Shown here: piece after piece, positions 34,687-47,066 of the stretch | How positions within the stretch are numbered: the stretch's first letter is position 1 | How the letters are laid out: each line of letters begins with the position of its first letter | NCBI GenBank assembly: GCA_048013815.1 | Contig: CM106585.1 | Coordinates: 19,282,001-19,346,000, forward strand | Direction of reading: 5' to 3' | DNA from: Setoptus koraiensis | Taxonomy: Eukaryota > Arthropoda | Length of the DNA stretch: 64,000 bases | Program-made: the position numbers and the translations under genes | The notes under the pieces: model-generated | The model's input: the letters and a program-made list of their open reading frames with translations, nothing else | What the model was told of the DNA's origin: nothing | Database searches by the model: none

Positions 34687-36405
34687 ATGGATATGGAGCC
34701 CTTGGAGGATTCTACCATACCTGGTAAACAGCATCTTCGCGACGCGCTCACCAACTGCTCCGATCCACTGAGGACAATAGAGGAATTTCAAGTCGAGAAT
34801 GGTATTCTTTTGCCATCGCTCAAGCCAATGTTACCCTTGCTAGATCTTCACGGTGTGAGGAGACTGGAATTCCATCAATCTGTCCTGGAAGAGCTTAAAG
34901 AAAAATTAAAAATACAAACAGAGCGATTAGGTAAATCGGATAGTAAACATGATCACAGGAAATTGCAGGAACTCCTCGTAAGAAGCTTCAGGTTTATCAA
35001 AATACCTACCCTACAATCAGTTGTTATGGCTGTACTCAGAAACGTCAGTAACTTAGATGGGAAAATTCTCAATATGCTAGTGTCGGACAATAATATTTAC
35101 AACGTTTGCGATGTTAGTGTTAAAAGACAAATCTGGCTGGAGCACCAGAGTCTGTTTGGTGATGAGGTCTCGCCTCTTCTACAACAATACATACAAGACA
35201 AAGAACATCTCGTATTTAATCATTCGGAAACTAGTAGCATCTTCTTTAGTCAAACTCCGAAACAACGACGCCAAAGTATATTGGTCCAGAAACTTGTCGA
35301 AATGGTTGGCGACAATGTACTCCTCTATGATACAATTGTACAATTTCTTAGGACGTTATTCTTAAAAACAAAAAATGTTCATTATTGTACTTTGCGAGTG
35401 GAACTTCTCATGGCACTCCACGATAAAGATGTGCAAGAGATTACAACTATGGATCAGACTCACAAATTTGTTTGGTGCCTTGATGCCTGCATAAGAGAAC
35501 AAGCAGTAGACCCAAAGAGGTCCAGAGAATTGCAAACATTCTTGGAGAGCATAAAACCAGGCCAAGAGCATGTGCTAGCGGATATTTCGATGACATTGTG
35601 TGATCCATATGCAGTGAATTTTTTGGCCTCGTCTTCACTCAAGATAATACAACATTTGATAAACAACGAATCTTTACCCAGGGAACACCCAGTGCTTCTT
35701 TTGATATTGAGAGTTCTCAATTTAGGATTACACTCATGGGACATTATTAATTCCTATGTTTACCGAGAGCCGAAGCTTGAAGTTAGACTAATAACGAAAT
35801 TCATGCCGGTCATGATGTCCCTCATGACGGATGATCTTATTCGTGGATTGAATACCAAGATGCCTGCTGACAATCGTGAATCTGCCATATCTGTGATTGA
35901 ACATTCGGGACCACCGCCAGAAACATTTCAGAAATATATTGAAAAAGATAGACTCGCAGCCATTTTAGCGATTGGCTACGTTATAAATTTAGTTTGTCAG
36001 TCAAAAGACAAGCAGGCAATCATGCGAATATTACCGGCTTTATCGTCATCTGCAGGAAACAAAGCCCTTGATGATCATATGTTGCACACTCTAGTATGTG
36101 GGCTAGTGGCGATGTCTGATAATTTTTCCGATTATGACTTTGCCACTGTAGTGTTTGACGAATTTTTATTGGCCAACATAAGATACGCCAATGTGGCCAG
36201 TCATCTAATGAAATTGTTGTTTTACGTGAAAGAGCATCTGCCCACCACTAAGTTGGACAACATCACTTCCTTTTTGCGATCCCTTGCAAAACTTATGAAC
36301 CCAGTGGGTTCACTTCGGATAAGTGAATTACTTGATCTGATAAAAAGTTCCATAGATAACAGAGGCGAAGAAGAAGAGTCGGAAGAGGAGGACGACGATG
36401 CGTAA
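34687..36405 (+). CDS. NELFB: negative elongation factor subunit B (NELF-B/COBRA1), 572 aa
   Basis: NELF-B is part of the NELF complex that, with DSIF, holds RNA polymerase II in promoter-proximal pause. Family-diagnostic stretches run collinearly along the protein: LTNCSDPLRTIEEFQVENG and LLPSLKPMLPLLDLHG near the N-terminus, KRQIWLEHQSLFGDEVSPLL, VQFLRTLFLKTKNVHYCTLR, HKFVWCLDACIREQ in the middle, then helical HEAT-like repeats. Length agrees with metazoan orthologues (about 580). The C-terminus ends in an acidic E/D tail in place of the vertebrate proline-rich tail. Intronless, unlike the vertebrate gene. The ATG at 34687 gives the expected short N-terminus. It converges on the ePHD gene with only 44 bp between stop codons. 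Confidence 0.97.
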   Translation: MDMEPLEDSTIPGKQHLRDALTNCSDPLRTIEEFQVENGILLPSLKPMLPLLDLHGVRRLEFHQSVLEELKEKLKIQTERLGKSDSKHDHRKLQELLVRSFRFIKIPTLQSVVMAVLRNVSNLDGKILNMLVSDNNIYNVCDVSVKRQIWLEHQSLFGDEVSPLLQQYIQDKEHLVFNHSETSSIFFSQTPKQRRQSILVQKLVEMVGDNVLLYDTIVQFLRTLFLKTKNVHYCTLRVELLMALHDKDVQEITTMDQTHKFVWCLDACIREQAVDPKRSRELQTFLESIKPGQEHVLADISMTLCDPYAVNFLASSSLKIIQHLINNESLPREHPVLLLILRVLNLGLHSWDIINSYVYREPKLEVRLITKFMPVMMSLMTDDLIRGLNTKMPADNRESAISVIEHSGPPPETFQKYIEKDRLAAILAIGYVINLVCQSKDKQAIMRILPALSSSAGNKALDDHMLHTLVCGLVAMSDNFSDYDFATVVFDEFLLANIRYANVASHLMKLLFYVKEHLPTTKLDNITSFLRSLAKLMNPVGSLRISELLDLIKSSIDNRGEEEESEEEDDDA

Positions 36406-36449
36406 AAATTAAAAATGTGGTCACGTGTATATATTCTTGCTTTTTTGTT

Positions 36450-36908
36450 TCATACAGCCTCTATCTGAGGCCTTTCTTTCTTTATTAAACAATCAACACA
36501 GTTTAGTGTGAAACTAGACTCGTCTAGTAGGCAATGACTATTGACAGCGCAAATGTAATGATACTTTCGTCTACAACGTTTCCCCACACAACCTATGGTG
36601 GCTCCGGTAGTTTTGCACGCGGCACATTTGCGACTCAAGGAATCTCTAATCACTTCTTCCATGGCTCTTATTTTGTTGCCCACTAAGTGCACGCCATCTG
36701 ACCAAATGAGACAGTCTTCATGTATCCATATCTCTTTGCCGGAAGACTTTGGTTGATATTTAGCGTCTTCTGCCGGCGGCGAGAAATCAATAACATACGG
36801 TCCAAAGAGATCTCCTAGTCGTCTGTGGTGTGACATTTTGTGACAAAGTATACAAAGCCAATCATTTTTGTTCTCGTGATGAGAACTTGTGACAGATTGG
36901 GATGCCAT
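36450..36908 (-). CDS. extended PHD (ePHD) zinc-finger protein, RAI1/TCF20-like, at least 152 aa
   Basis: Almost the whole protein is one ePHD module: a zinc knuckle CILC with a downstream LGDLFGPY, the linker IWIHEDCLIWSDGVHLVG, then an atypical PHD with CAAC, GATIGC, C-RRKYHYICA, a cysteine and CVDC. The GDLFGPY and HEDC...W..GV.L signatures are those of the C-terminal ePHD of RAI1, TCF20 and related chromatin proteins, which bind nucleosomes or DNA. ATG 36908 is used, but the frame stays open upstream to about 37063 (A/S/Q-rich, no further ATG), so this may be the last exon of a longer gene. It converges with NELF-B. Confidence 0.7.
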   Translation of the reverse strand: MASQSVTSSHHENKNDWLCILCHKMSHHRRLGDLFGPYVIDFSPPAEDAKYQPKSSGKEIWIHEDCLIWSDGVHLVGNKIRAMEEVIRDSLSRKCAACKTTGATIGCVGKRCRRKYHYICAVNSHCLLDESSFTLNCVDCLIKKERPQIEAV

Positions 36909-38460
36909 TTGTGGGGACCCTAATGTTGTTGTTTGTAAAGCTAGCTTCGAGCTGGATGGATTTGCAGCAGCAGTTTGTTGAGCAGGAGCGGCAGCAACAA
37001 TAGAATTGCCCTGCGCACAGCGCGTTTCTCTATTTACTACTGCACCACTGCTGCTGCTGCTGCTTCAGGCTGGCCGAGTGTTAGAGTTAGGAAGCTGCTG
37101 CAACTCGGCCGCAGTTGCTGGCGCTTCTACTGCAGCAGGCCGCAGTGTGCAACCGTGTTGTGTGTGTGTGTCACACACAGTGTGAGTGTGTGAGTTGCTG
37201 CTTGCGATTGCTGCTGCGACGGTCTCATATAGAATCTGATGTTGGTCACGTCTGCCCTTGTGTGAGTGTGTGTGTGTGTGAGTGCAAATATCGGCGCGTT
37301 GCAAGTTGCATTGACTGTGCGTGTGTATCGCTGCTGCTACGTTCTCTCTGTGTGTCCGTCCTCTTTCATATCGATCACCATCATCATCTCCTTGTTCGTC
37401 GTCGTCGCCACCACCATCTCCTTCATCTCTCCCACAGGTCCAGTGCGTCGCTATTTCGCTACCTATAACACACACACACATTCTATAGCAAAACATAGCT
37501 GTATTGCAAAGTTTGCGAGTATACAAACGGCAACGAACGCGACAATTCTATAATCGAACGAAATCGGCTAGACCGCTCGATTCGGTGTGCATATTGTAAT
37601 ACAGATTATAGGGCAGATCGATTTCGTCGAATCAATCGAATTTTGTATTTTGTGTGTGTGTGTATGCGCCCATACAAAAGAAAGAACTAACGCACACACA
37701 CACACACGCACACACAACACATACAGTCGCTAGTTCGCACACAGACAAGCAAGCAGACGGACACGCACACACACGGTCGGACAGACGGACGGACAAACAG
37801 ACAGACTGAATAGAAGACATTTTTTACCAATAATGGTGCTCATGTCAATTGGTCGTGCTAGGCCGACTACTTCTTACACTTCTAGTGGTAGCAGCAGCAG
37901 TCAACATCGGAAACAGTAGCAGCACTGTTTTTATTATTAATTTCATTAATCTCATTGTTATTATTATTACTATTATCCGATACATTATTGCATTTGTGAA
38001 ACAGTCAGTCGAGAAACATTTTTCAGCGCGACACCAGCAGCAACGCACCGACTGACAAACAATCGGCGAAACTCGATCGTTTATATTCGAATACATCAAA
38101 CCAGCCGAGCCGGACACTCCGGAGCAGAGCATCAGACGCAGGCATTTCACTCCACTCACCCACAAGACTCAGGACAGGCCCACCTTGGACAATTGGACAG
38201 ATTGAAAAATCTCAAAAAATTACATTGTGCGTATTTATTATTATTATTGCATTTGTTTCCCCATTATACACCGATCAAGTGTAACAGAGAGATTTAGTCA
38301 CCAACGACCCAATTTGCAAAGCAGCATCTATTGTTATTGATAGCATAAATTAGAAAAACACACAAAAAACAAAAAATTATTAGCTACAGCACAACGCCAT
38401 ACCAGCTTGTGGTAATACAGTTGTGACAGAACAAGACGAAAAAGAAGAGATAAAATCATC
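36909..38460. other. divergent region upstream of the ePHD and shep genes, microsatellite-rich
   Basis: Contains GCT runs (37050-37070), (GT)n and (CA)n patches (37160-37190, 37260-37280, 37651-37663, 37692-37715), and ACGGACAG-type repeats (37745-37805). The last 600 bases, free of long repeats, are probable 5'UTR of the shep gene. An in-frame extension of the ePHD frame occupies 36909-37063. No other coding sequence is supported. Confidence 0.45.
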
Positions 38461-40331
38461 ATGAGTGCTCACGCTACTAATGCTAAGGCACAGGTCATCC
38501 CTGCGGCCAATAACGTCGTCGGGCCGCAAAGTGTTGCTAACAACACTAATGGTGCCACCACAGGACTTAACACTAATTACATAATTCAGGCAGCTCAACC
38601 GGCTACAAATCCTGCTAATCACAACAATGTCAACACAAACAATAGCACTGGTACTAACACAACTTGCACTGGTAATGCAAGTAGCAACAACAATCCAATT
38701 GTCAGCAACACAAATAACACTAACAACAATAGTAATAATGGTAGTACTAGTGTTAACGGTAGCAACCCACATCTAGCTAATCATCACCAACACAATCACC
38801 ATCACAACAACCACCACCATCACCAGCAGCTACAACACCAACAACAGCACCAACATCAACAGCAACATCAACATCAACAACATCATCAACATCACCAGCA
38901 ACATCAACATCAGCACCACAGTAGTAATCATCATGAACAATTGAGCAAAACAAATATATACATACGTGGGCTAGAGGTTAACACTTGCGACGATGATCTA
39001 TTTAACATGTGTACCAGATATGGTCAAATAGTATCCACAAAAGCTATATTGGATACCAACACTAACAAATGTAAAGGCTTCGGATTTGTCGACTTTGATA
39101 CACCTGCCGCAGCTGAGAAGGCAGTTACTGAATTAACAAAAATTGGCGTATTGGCACAAATGGCCAAACAACAGGAACAGGATCCAACGAATCTCTATAT
39201 TGCAAATCTACCATTGACCATGACTGAACAAGAGCTAGAGACCTTGTTACGGCCATTTGGATTTGTTGTCTCAACTAGAATTTTGACTGATCACAATCAC
39301 CAATCGAGAGGTGTGGGTTTTGCGCGTATGGAAACTAAGGAGCAATGCGACAATATCATAGCACAATTAAATGGTCGCGCACTAAAAGGGAAAGAACAAT
39401 TGTTGGTTAAATTTGCTGATGGAGCAAACAAAAAACGTACCCATCACTATCAACACAAGCAAGTGGGAGGTTTTGTTGGGGGAGATCACCGTTGGCGTGG
39501 CGCCAGTGACTCAGATCACTTATTGAGCGGTGGTAATTTTCATGCTAACGCTTATGATCACCATCGTACTTCGCACGGCATTTCACATCACAACAACGGC
39601 CTTGCCAAGCATCATCCGATGTCATCATCCATTTCTGGCTATCACCCCCATCACCAAGCTCACCAAAGCAGTCATCATTCTCACTCTAACCCACATCATC
39701 ATCAGCAGCACCACCATCAACAGCATCATCATCATGCTCACAACCACTCAACTCATTCAAATCATAGGAATCAAACTTCTGGACCTTACGGGAATGCTAC
39801 TTCTTACCCAGGATCAATGAACGCCGGAGCTGACGCCTCTCAATGGCTTCATCCTCCGCAAGCAGGTCAACCGTAAGTTTCTCATTCGACTTTCCATAAA
39901 ATTTCATGTATCAAGCACATCTAGCATACATTGATTGCACACTATTTTTATTCGCCTTGACAATAATGACTCTAGGAGTGATAACTAGAATTTAGTGCTT
40001 GTTGTACATTGGTCGGCGATGTGAATTATATATGTGAATCTAACCATATTCTCAACTTGCATCTCTTCCTAATACACCCGACATCAGATATGTTCTTCCC
40101 CCGCAAATGATGCCAACTTCAGCTATGGATCCATCGAGTCAAGCAGCTTTGCATTATGTTACAGGACTGACAGCCCAGATGCAGGGTCTTCAATTAGGTA
40201 ATCCACCAGTGGGAGGGTACTTGTCTCCACAACAGTGGCCTGTTTGGGCTGGAAATGTTGGAAAACAACAGTCCAGTAATCAAAACAACAACCATAGTGG
40301 TAATCCCAGTGGCTATTCTGAAACTGATTGA
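38461..40331 (+). CDS. shep: RBMS/alan shepard-type RNA-binding protein, two exons, 551 aa
   Basis: Exons are 38461-39872 and 40088-40331, joined by GTAAGT..CAG, and phases fit. A long N/T/H/Q-rich N-terminus leads to two RRMs. RRM1 (about 161-235) has RNP2 IYIRGL and RNP1 [11 protein letters not shown]2 (about 241-320) has LYIANL and RGVGFARM. The linker [15 protein letters not shown] is diagnostic of the RBMS1-3/shep family, nuclear-cytoplasmic proteins that bind AU-rich RNA or single-stranded DNA. In Drosophila shep acts in neuronal remodelling and insulator control. A histidine-rich stretch follows, then a C-terminal tail with YVLPPQMMP. The start ATG is the first after an in-frame noncoding leader. 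AATAAA at 40691 is a likely 3' end. Further upstream exons cannot be ruled out. Confidence 0.92.
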
Positions 40332-40690
40332 TTTGGAAAACGTTACAGTTATTAGGAGCGTTATTAAGAATGTGATCGTATATTTAAAACAGTAAAAAAT
40401 CGATTATCAAGGTGGATAAATGTAAGATAGAAACGTTGACACTGATGCGCACACTTCATTAGGAATAATGAAGGGACAAATTTGTATTTGAACAAAAGAA
40501 GATTTAAATCTCTTCAGATGCAAGTCCAAATTGGATGATAGCATACTTTTAAAAGTATATTTTTTTGAACATGCCATTGCAGATTGTGCTCTATTGCTGA
40601 GCAAATCTTGAAAGATATAGTTGAACTAAACCGAAAGTTGGGACATCATTTGTATGCTGGATTAAAAATGGATTACTATTTTAAGCAGTT

Positions 40691-40696
40691 AATAAA
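40691..40696 (+). terminator. candidate poly(A) signal for the shep gene
   Basis: AATAAA 360 bases after the stop codon, in the short gap before the convergent GH31 gene. Confidence 0.4.
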
Positions 40697-40758
40697 CAAA
40701 ATTTCTCGATTGTTTCCGTCAATCAATGTTCTCGAATGATGTTTGTTACAGGCGTAGA

Positions 40759-43700
40759 TCATTGGTCGCCGGGCATTGTCATGAGTGATTCTTCCTTTTG
40801 TCTACTGAACCAAGCAATCTCATACAAGTCTACTCTGTAATTACGCATCCAACGACCACCGTCTATCAACTGTTGTCTTAATTCATCTTTCCACAAGCCA
40901 ACAGGTAAATAGATATCTCTATATCTCTTATTTTGAACGAGTATAGGTGCCACAATGATATCATTGCCAATAGCAAATTGATCTTTGATTGTGAAATCTC
41001 TTCTGTCTTCAAGGTACCACAAGGGTCTTATAAGGGGCAAAAAGTTTGTATTTATTAGTGGCGAGCTAGTCTTATTTTTACCATGGACTAATGGTGAGTA
41101 TGGTAGATTCTTCTTCAGATCTGGAACTATCAACATTTGGCGCATTTTAATGAGATTTTGTGCCATCTCTTGAAGTTTGTATTTTTCTATTGCCTCTATA
41201 CTATTGAATTGCAGTATGGGCATAAATGCAGATAATTGTAACCATCTAACGAACAATTCTTCCTCTATTATCTTGGGGAATACGGGTATGACAGGTGTAG
41301 GGTCTGGGTTGTTTGCTTTGTTTGAATTAAGCTCGTTGGCTTGACTAGGGACTGTTCTGTTGATCTGCACCTTGAAGTCGCCACCAACAGAGCCAGGATG
41401 GATGAGCGAGTAACCAATGAGACCCAAATTGAATAATGAAGGTATAATAGATTGTAAGCCTTGCCACGAGGCCGGTCTTGGGGATAATTGAATATAGCTA
41501 AAGGCGCCTGTAAATTGTGTCATAGTGAACAAGCTATGATTGTGTAACATGTCCTCTGCTAACAACCGATAGTCTTCGAGATACCGATCTGACCACAGTT
41601 TTGATGGATGACCACCGACAAGACAAATTCCGTCGGCCTCCTCTCTAAACAGGTTAGATCTTAGAATGTTATCAATCATCCATTGTCGATTCCTATGTTG
41701 AGTCAAATCAATCAATGAACACAAACCGTCCGCCGATTCATTGCAATGGAATAAAAATGGTACCTTCGAGCTGCTGTTTGGATGATTAGAATGAATTTGT
41801 TGATTTAGATTCTCGTAGCTAATCTCATAAAACGACGTTCTTCTAATGAACGATCTAATTGATGATGAAACAGGCGAAGTCGAGGAGAATCCTTGTTCTG
41901 AGTTTACAAATATTCTACCGTCGTCAGTTAAATTTAGCAAATTTGTCATTCCAATATTACAATCAATATAAGGTGTTATGGCCAATATTATCTTAAAACC
42001 CTTGTTGTGCAACAACTCAAACAATAGCTCGGCACCAGGAAATCTGGCCGTATTCAATTTCATGCTGCCGATGTATGTTTCCCAACGTGAATCTATTTGA
42101 ATGATCTTCTTGGGACTCAAGCCAGACCTGACTATCTTGTCCATATACAGTCTTAGTGTTTGACCATCCAATATGGACATATACTCCAGACTAGTTTTAA
42201 ATATTGGCCTCTCAAGTATATCAATCAAATTAAACTCCGCCCTACCGTTCGATTTCTCCTCTTTAATTATTGGTCGCATTATCTGATCATTGAAATCCTC
42301 TTTCAACTCTTGACTTTGGGTGGATATAATATTCGATGTGAGTGTTAGATTGATAACAACCTGCTGATCAATCAGGCTAGACAATGGAGGCGGCTCCTCT
42401 TCGTGTGGTTCCTCTTGTCGATTAGACACTGAGGCCATCAATTCGATATTGTCTTGAACTAATTTTTTGTTTATATCAATGAGATTATTTGAGGAACAAA
42501 TTGAATACTCTAGACGATGAAAAGAATTTCCAATTCGATTGTTACCATTGGACTTTTCGCTGGGCCAAAATTTAGCTCTTGTTTCAAATACAGAATTTTG
42601 TTCTCTATTGTATGATCTCTTTTTGACGCCATAATCACCTATAGACAGACACAATTTCTTATTTCTGGAATGATTCAAGCTCACATAGAGCGGAATCTCT
42701 AATGGTATATCATGTATTAGAATACCATTAGTGGATAGCCATTTTCTACTTGAAGATGAGCCAATTATTAGTCCATTATTACCATAATTAGATTGGCTAT
42801 TATCATTAGATAATGATGAAGTTCTCGATGGCAATCCCGTAACAAATGGTGTCTTTGGCAAGCTTATATTGTTCAATGGCCACGAGGCCACATTCAACAA
42901 GTCGCCAATACCAAACCAATGAGATCCTTGTAGATCATAACAATCAACAAGTGGCGTTGTCAATGAGTCATAACTTTGCCATTTGATATGATAACAAAAT
43001 GACTGTTTTGTTTTATCAAATGGTGTCATATAAACACGCATATTGGCCCTATACGGCCAATCAAGGCATTTCAAGCACTTGCGACCATCTTGTCGTTCAA
43101 ATAAACTATTAGATTTGGTATGCTTCAACAGAATAGACTCGTATTCGTCACAATCGCAAGCCATCGGATTTAGATTGGTGGGAATGCCTTGACCGAACGA
43201 CCCCTTCAATATTTGTTTTGAGCCATGTATTGGGTCTAATAACACTAGTGAACGTTGTATCTGGTCTAATTCAATGCGATCCTGTTCAGCTTGTAAGTGT
43301 TCTTGTTTTTGCATTAAATAACTACTGACTAGTGTCATTATTATCACAAATGCCAACATCAGTATCAATAGTACATGATTAGTGAATTCAGTGATTCTAC
43401 CGGACACCTTTTCACTTGTTGCTTTAGCTTTGGTGGTTGTGTCTTGGTGAGAGCTTTGGTTCTTTGCTTTGGTGGCTTTCTTAGAGCGGCCCTGGAAAGA
43501 GGTGACGAAGATGAAGAGGATGATAATTTTGTCTGATGTGATGAGATGATTTCTTAAAAATTATCATCGAGGTCATCAGGCCTGGCAAGCCGATTGGCAC
43601 GCTGATGATTTGTATGGCTGAGTTTACATGATTCGAAAAGTTCTAGAAGAATCGTCGAGAGATTCTTGGAAAGATTCTTTGCGTTGTAACCTTACGAGGA

Positions 43701-44145
43701 GAGAATTCTGGAAAGATCTGAGAGACTAAGATAGTCTAGACACTTGACAGGCCGACTGACCTGTCAGCCTGAGTGTCAGTGTCGGAATGAATACTCGGCT
43801 ACTAACCCACGAAGGTCTTATATAGGAGAAATCCTCTAAACTGAGAGCAACCGCATTAGTTGGTCTTAATTTTTTCAATCTGCGCTTCCTATCATCAATG
43901 ACTCCGTGTGGCTGAGCCATGGGCGACCAGTTGTATGGCCTGGTTGATGACATATCATGGTCATCGTTTGACGATTCCGAAGTGTCATTGGCCATGAGAT
44001 AATTTGTGATATATAGCCTATCGTCTGTGCTAAGTCCATCGAATAATAAACTATTGGCTTCTTTTTTTGATACACCAACATTGTTTGTTTTGTCCAATCT
44101 TTGTTCGGCGCTTGGAACGCCAAAGAAAGACGTACTATTAGGCAT
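40759..44145 (-). CDS. GH31 family MYORG-like type II membrane protein, probable pseudoenzyme, two exons, 1023 aa
   Basis: Exon 1 (44145-43807, 113 aa) is cytoplasmic. Exon 2 (43491-40759) follows a strong pyrimidine-tract acceptor, phase 0. A single transmembrane anchor lies at about 152-173 (LLILMLAFVIIMTLV), so the catalytic domain would be luminal. The GH31 barrel shows the MYORG landmarks SLIDLTQHRNRQWM, GLIGYSLIHPGSVGGDF, FVRWLQLSAFMPILQF and PLWYLEDRRDF. Where MYORG has its nucleophile (KFDAGE-like) this protein reads CLVGGH, with Val738 in place of the aspartate, and the acid/base RDSVWG site reads RPASWQ (Pro786). It is longer than human MYORG (714 aa), by an N-terminal cytoplasmic part and inserts near 470 and 670. 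The fold family is fairly sure. Loss of catalysis is inferred. Confidence 0.85.
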
Positions 44146-44582
44146 GCCCAATGTATGTATGTATCACGCGCTATTTCATAATCATGAGCTATTAAGATCT
44201 AACTGTTGCTGTTAATTGATTATTATTATCGCTGCTATTGAAAGGATACAGTTTAACGAAGCCAATGTCTTTGATTCGATCTGGTCGGATCGGCTATATA
44301 TTAACTGCGTGTGTGTGTGTGTGTGTGTGTTGTTTTCGGAAATAGGCAAGAGGTCAGACGAGCTGGCTTGTTTCAAAAGGAAAGACGAGAGACTAATGAG
44401 ACTAATTAACTAATAACGCTACTATTGCCGACAAGCAACCTGCTACAAGCAATAGTTAATGATTAGATGAGACACAAACAAATATTGACGACACGCACAC
44501 AACAACTGCAGACTGATGGCTAATCAGTCGCTATCTGTCCGTCTATTTATCTGACTTGTCTTATTGTCTCACCATCTCTAAT

Positions 44583-44604
44583 ACCACTACCACCACCACT
44601 ACCA

Positions 44605-44641
<37 letters not shown>

Positions 44642-44655
44642 CACTACTACTACTA
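44583..44655. repeat. (ACT/ACC)n trinucleotide array
   Basis: CCACTA and ACTACT units over about 73 bp, noncoding. Confidence 0.9.
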
Positions 44656-44889
44656 TTGCCGGCGTCTAGACGGAGCGTGTTCTGATTGTCAATCGCAATT
44701 GTCACATCGTCACTAATCAAGACTGTATCACAAAAGTCATCATTTAATTAATATCATTGTTAATTGTTATTAATAACTCGGTATTAATATCAAGTTGTCA
44801 ACGTCAAGTTGTCAATACAACAAAATTATATCAGCAACAATGATATTGTTTAGCGCCCTCTTGAGTAACATCGCCGAGTTGTAAACCAT

Positions 44890-44978
44890 TGAATTAGATT
44901 GAATTAGATTGGATGAGATTGAATCAGATTGAATTGGATCGGATTGGATTGAATTGAATAAGATTGAGTTAGATTGAA
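44890..44978. repeat. degenerate 10-bp tandem repeat, GATTGAATTA
   Basis: About nine units with substitutions (GATTGAATCA, GATCGGATTG, GATTGAGTTA). Confidence 0.75.
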
Positions 44979-46813
44979 AGCAAAGAATCTAGAACAACTT
45001 TTCCCAGAGCAAGGCGAAACTTAGGACTGTCTTGGTTGCCATTGCTTGGGATGCGATAATATTCGAGATAAAGAAGCGTTTTTAAGCGCTCATTTATTAG
45101 CATTTATCGGAACACATGGTCCGCGAAAAAACGGGGGACGGCATTGGAGACACATTTCCCACAGCCAGTCAAGTGTAATCAATTGTGATAGTGCGATAGT
45201 GTGATCGAGTGATAGGGTTCGCAACGCGTCCCCCCGCTTTTCCAATCAAGTTTATTAGACAGAAGTTTATCTAGTTTGGTCTAGTCGAAGTTTGGTTAGA
45301 TAATAATAATAATAACTAATTGATCGCGTTGCTGTCCTTGCGCGCCTGTTTGCTCAATTAACATTTGCCGAGACACTCTCAAGTTTGGTTCATCGGCTGC
45401 CTGTTTATTTGTTTGGCTGACTGGCTGGCTGGCTGGCTAAATGAAGAATGTGTGGCTAAACGAATGGAATTGACGACAAAAACAACAACTTGTCTCACTT
45501 GTCCTGCCCGCGCGTAGTTAATGCCGGGCTGGCATTGAAGTTGCCAGCCAGCCCGCCCGCCCGACTGACTGGCTTGCTAGACAGCCGACGACAGCCAATG
45601 GTGTGACATCATAAATACAACTTTTTCAATAAATAACGAACAGGCACTATTATGTGATAATAATATTATACAAAATTGCTTCTTCTATCTCTTATTTATT
45701 ATTTACAAGCTAATCCTTTGCTGTGGTGGCTTTGTTTTTTTGTTCTGTCTGTGGCTCTCTCTTGTGTACATGGCTTGTGTATGTGAGTGTGGCAGTGATT
45801 TGCTGCTTGCAGTGAGCAAAAAAGAATTAGAAAAAGAATTAGATTTAACCAATCTACCTTGAGAGAACATTAATGAAAGAATGACACCGTGCGTCTGTGT
45901 TAATGAATGATTCCAGTCATTAGCAGTGTGCCAGGCAGCAGCATCCAGGTGACTCCTCCCAGAAACTATGTCTCATGATTTACATGATCCAGCGACACAA
46001 TCACAACCAGTGCGACGATACGATACGAAGACACGATAATTATTATGCAATTGCAGATAGTTGCAGAGTTATTACATAAGTAACTACTACGTACCCACTG
46101 TAAGCACTGTAAGTTAGTTACGTAAATGCAGGCGCTTGCATCAACACAATTATACAGTCAGACAGTGAGACAGACAGACAGACAGGCCGACAATTACGTG
46201 GTGAGTTATATAATATCAACCACCGCCGATCAACAACAAATTAAGAACGAACAAACGAGCAAACGAGCAACGAAACAAACGAGGAAGAAAAACAATTCAT
46301 CTTATTCATTGATTAGCTAATCGGTGCTGTGGTCGCCGGCTGGCACAGTCGCGAAGCTAGTGAGCTAGTGAGCTCTGGTGGGTGCCTCCAAATGTTGCCG
46401 GCATGAGCAAATACTAGATCTTCTAGATCTATCTGACAGTGGTTGTTGCTTGAATGAATGCTGTTCGTCTAATGACAGCCGCGACGGCGACGCCAGAATA
46501 AGGCGCAATTGACGAGAAGCGACGACAAGAAGTAGGAAGTGTTTGTTTGCGAGCCATAGCGCCACCAGCAAAAGCGCATCATCGCGCCGACGACAGTAAC
46601 ACATTTATCAAGAATTTATATTTATAATTATTTTTATTTTTATATTTATGCTCATGTTTATATTTATATATTTATATCCATGCCAGCCAAACAAATAGAG
46701 GTGCATAGACACGCATAGACAGATTTATTAACTTGTGTGGCGGTTGTTTTCCTAGGCTCTAGTGGCGATACACTACTCATTCACTCCATCACTGATAGCA
46801 TTGGACTGTGTGC

Positions 46814-46930
<117 letters not shown>

Positions 46931-46979
46931 TTTGTGACAACATGGCTGACATAAATAATGGAAATACCCACTAGCACTA

Positions 46980-47066
46980 TCAACCACCAACCACCAACTA
47001 CCGACCGCCAACCACCAACCACCAACCACCAACCACCAACCACCAACCACCAACCACCAACCACCA
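46980..47066. repeat. CCAACCA heptamer minisatellite
   Basis: About twelve 7-bp units (ACCAACC phase), the first few degenerate. Confidence 0.9.
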
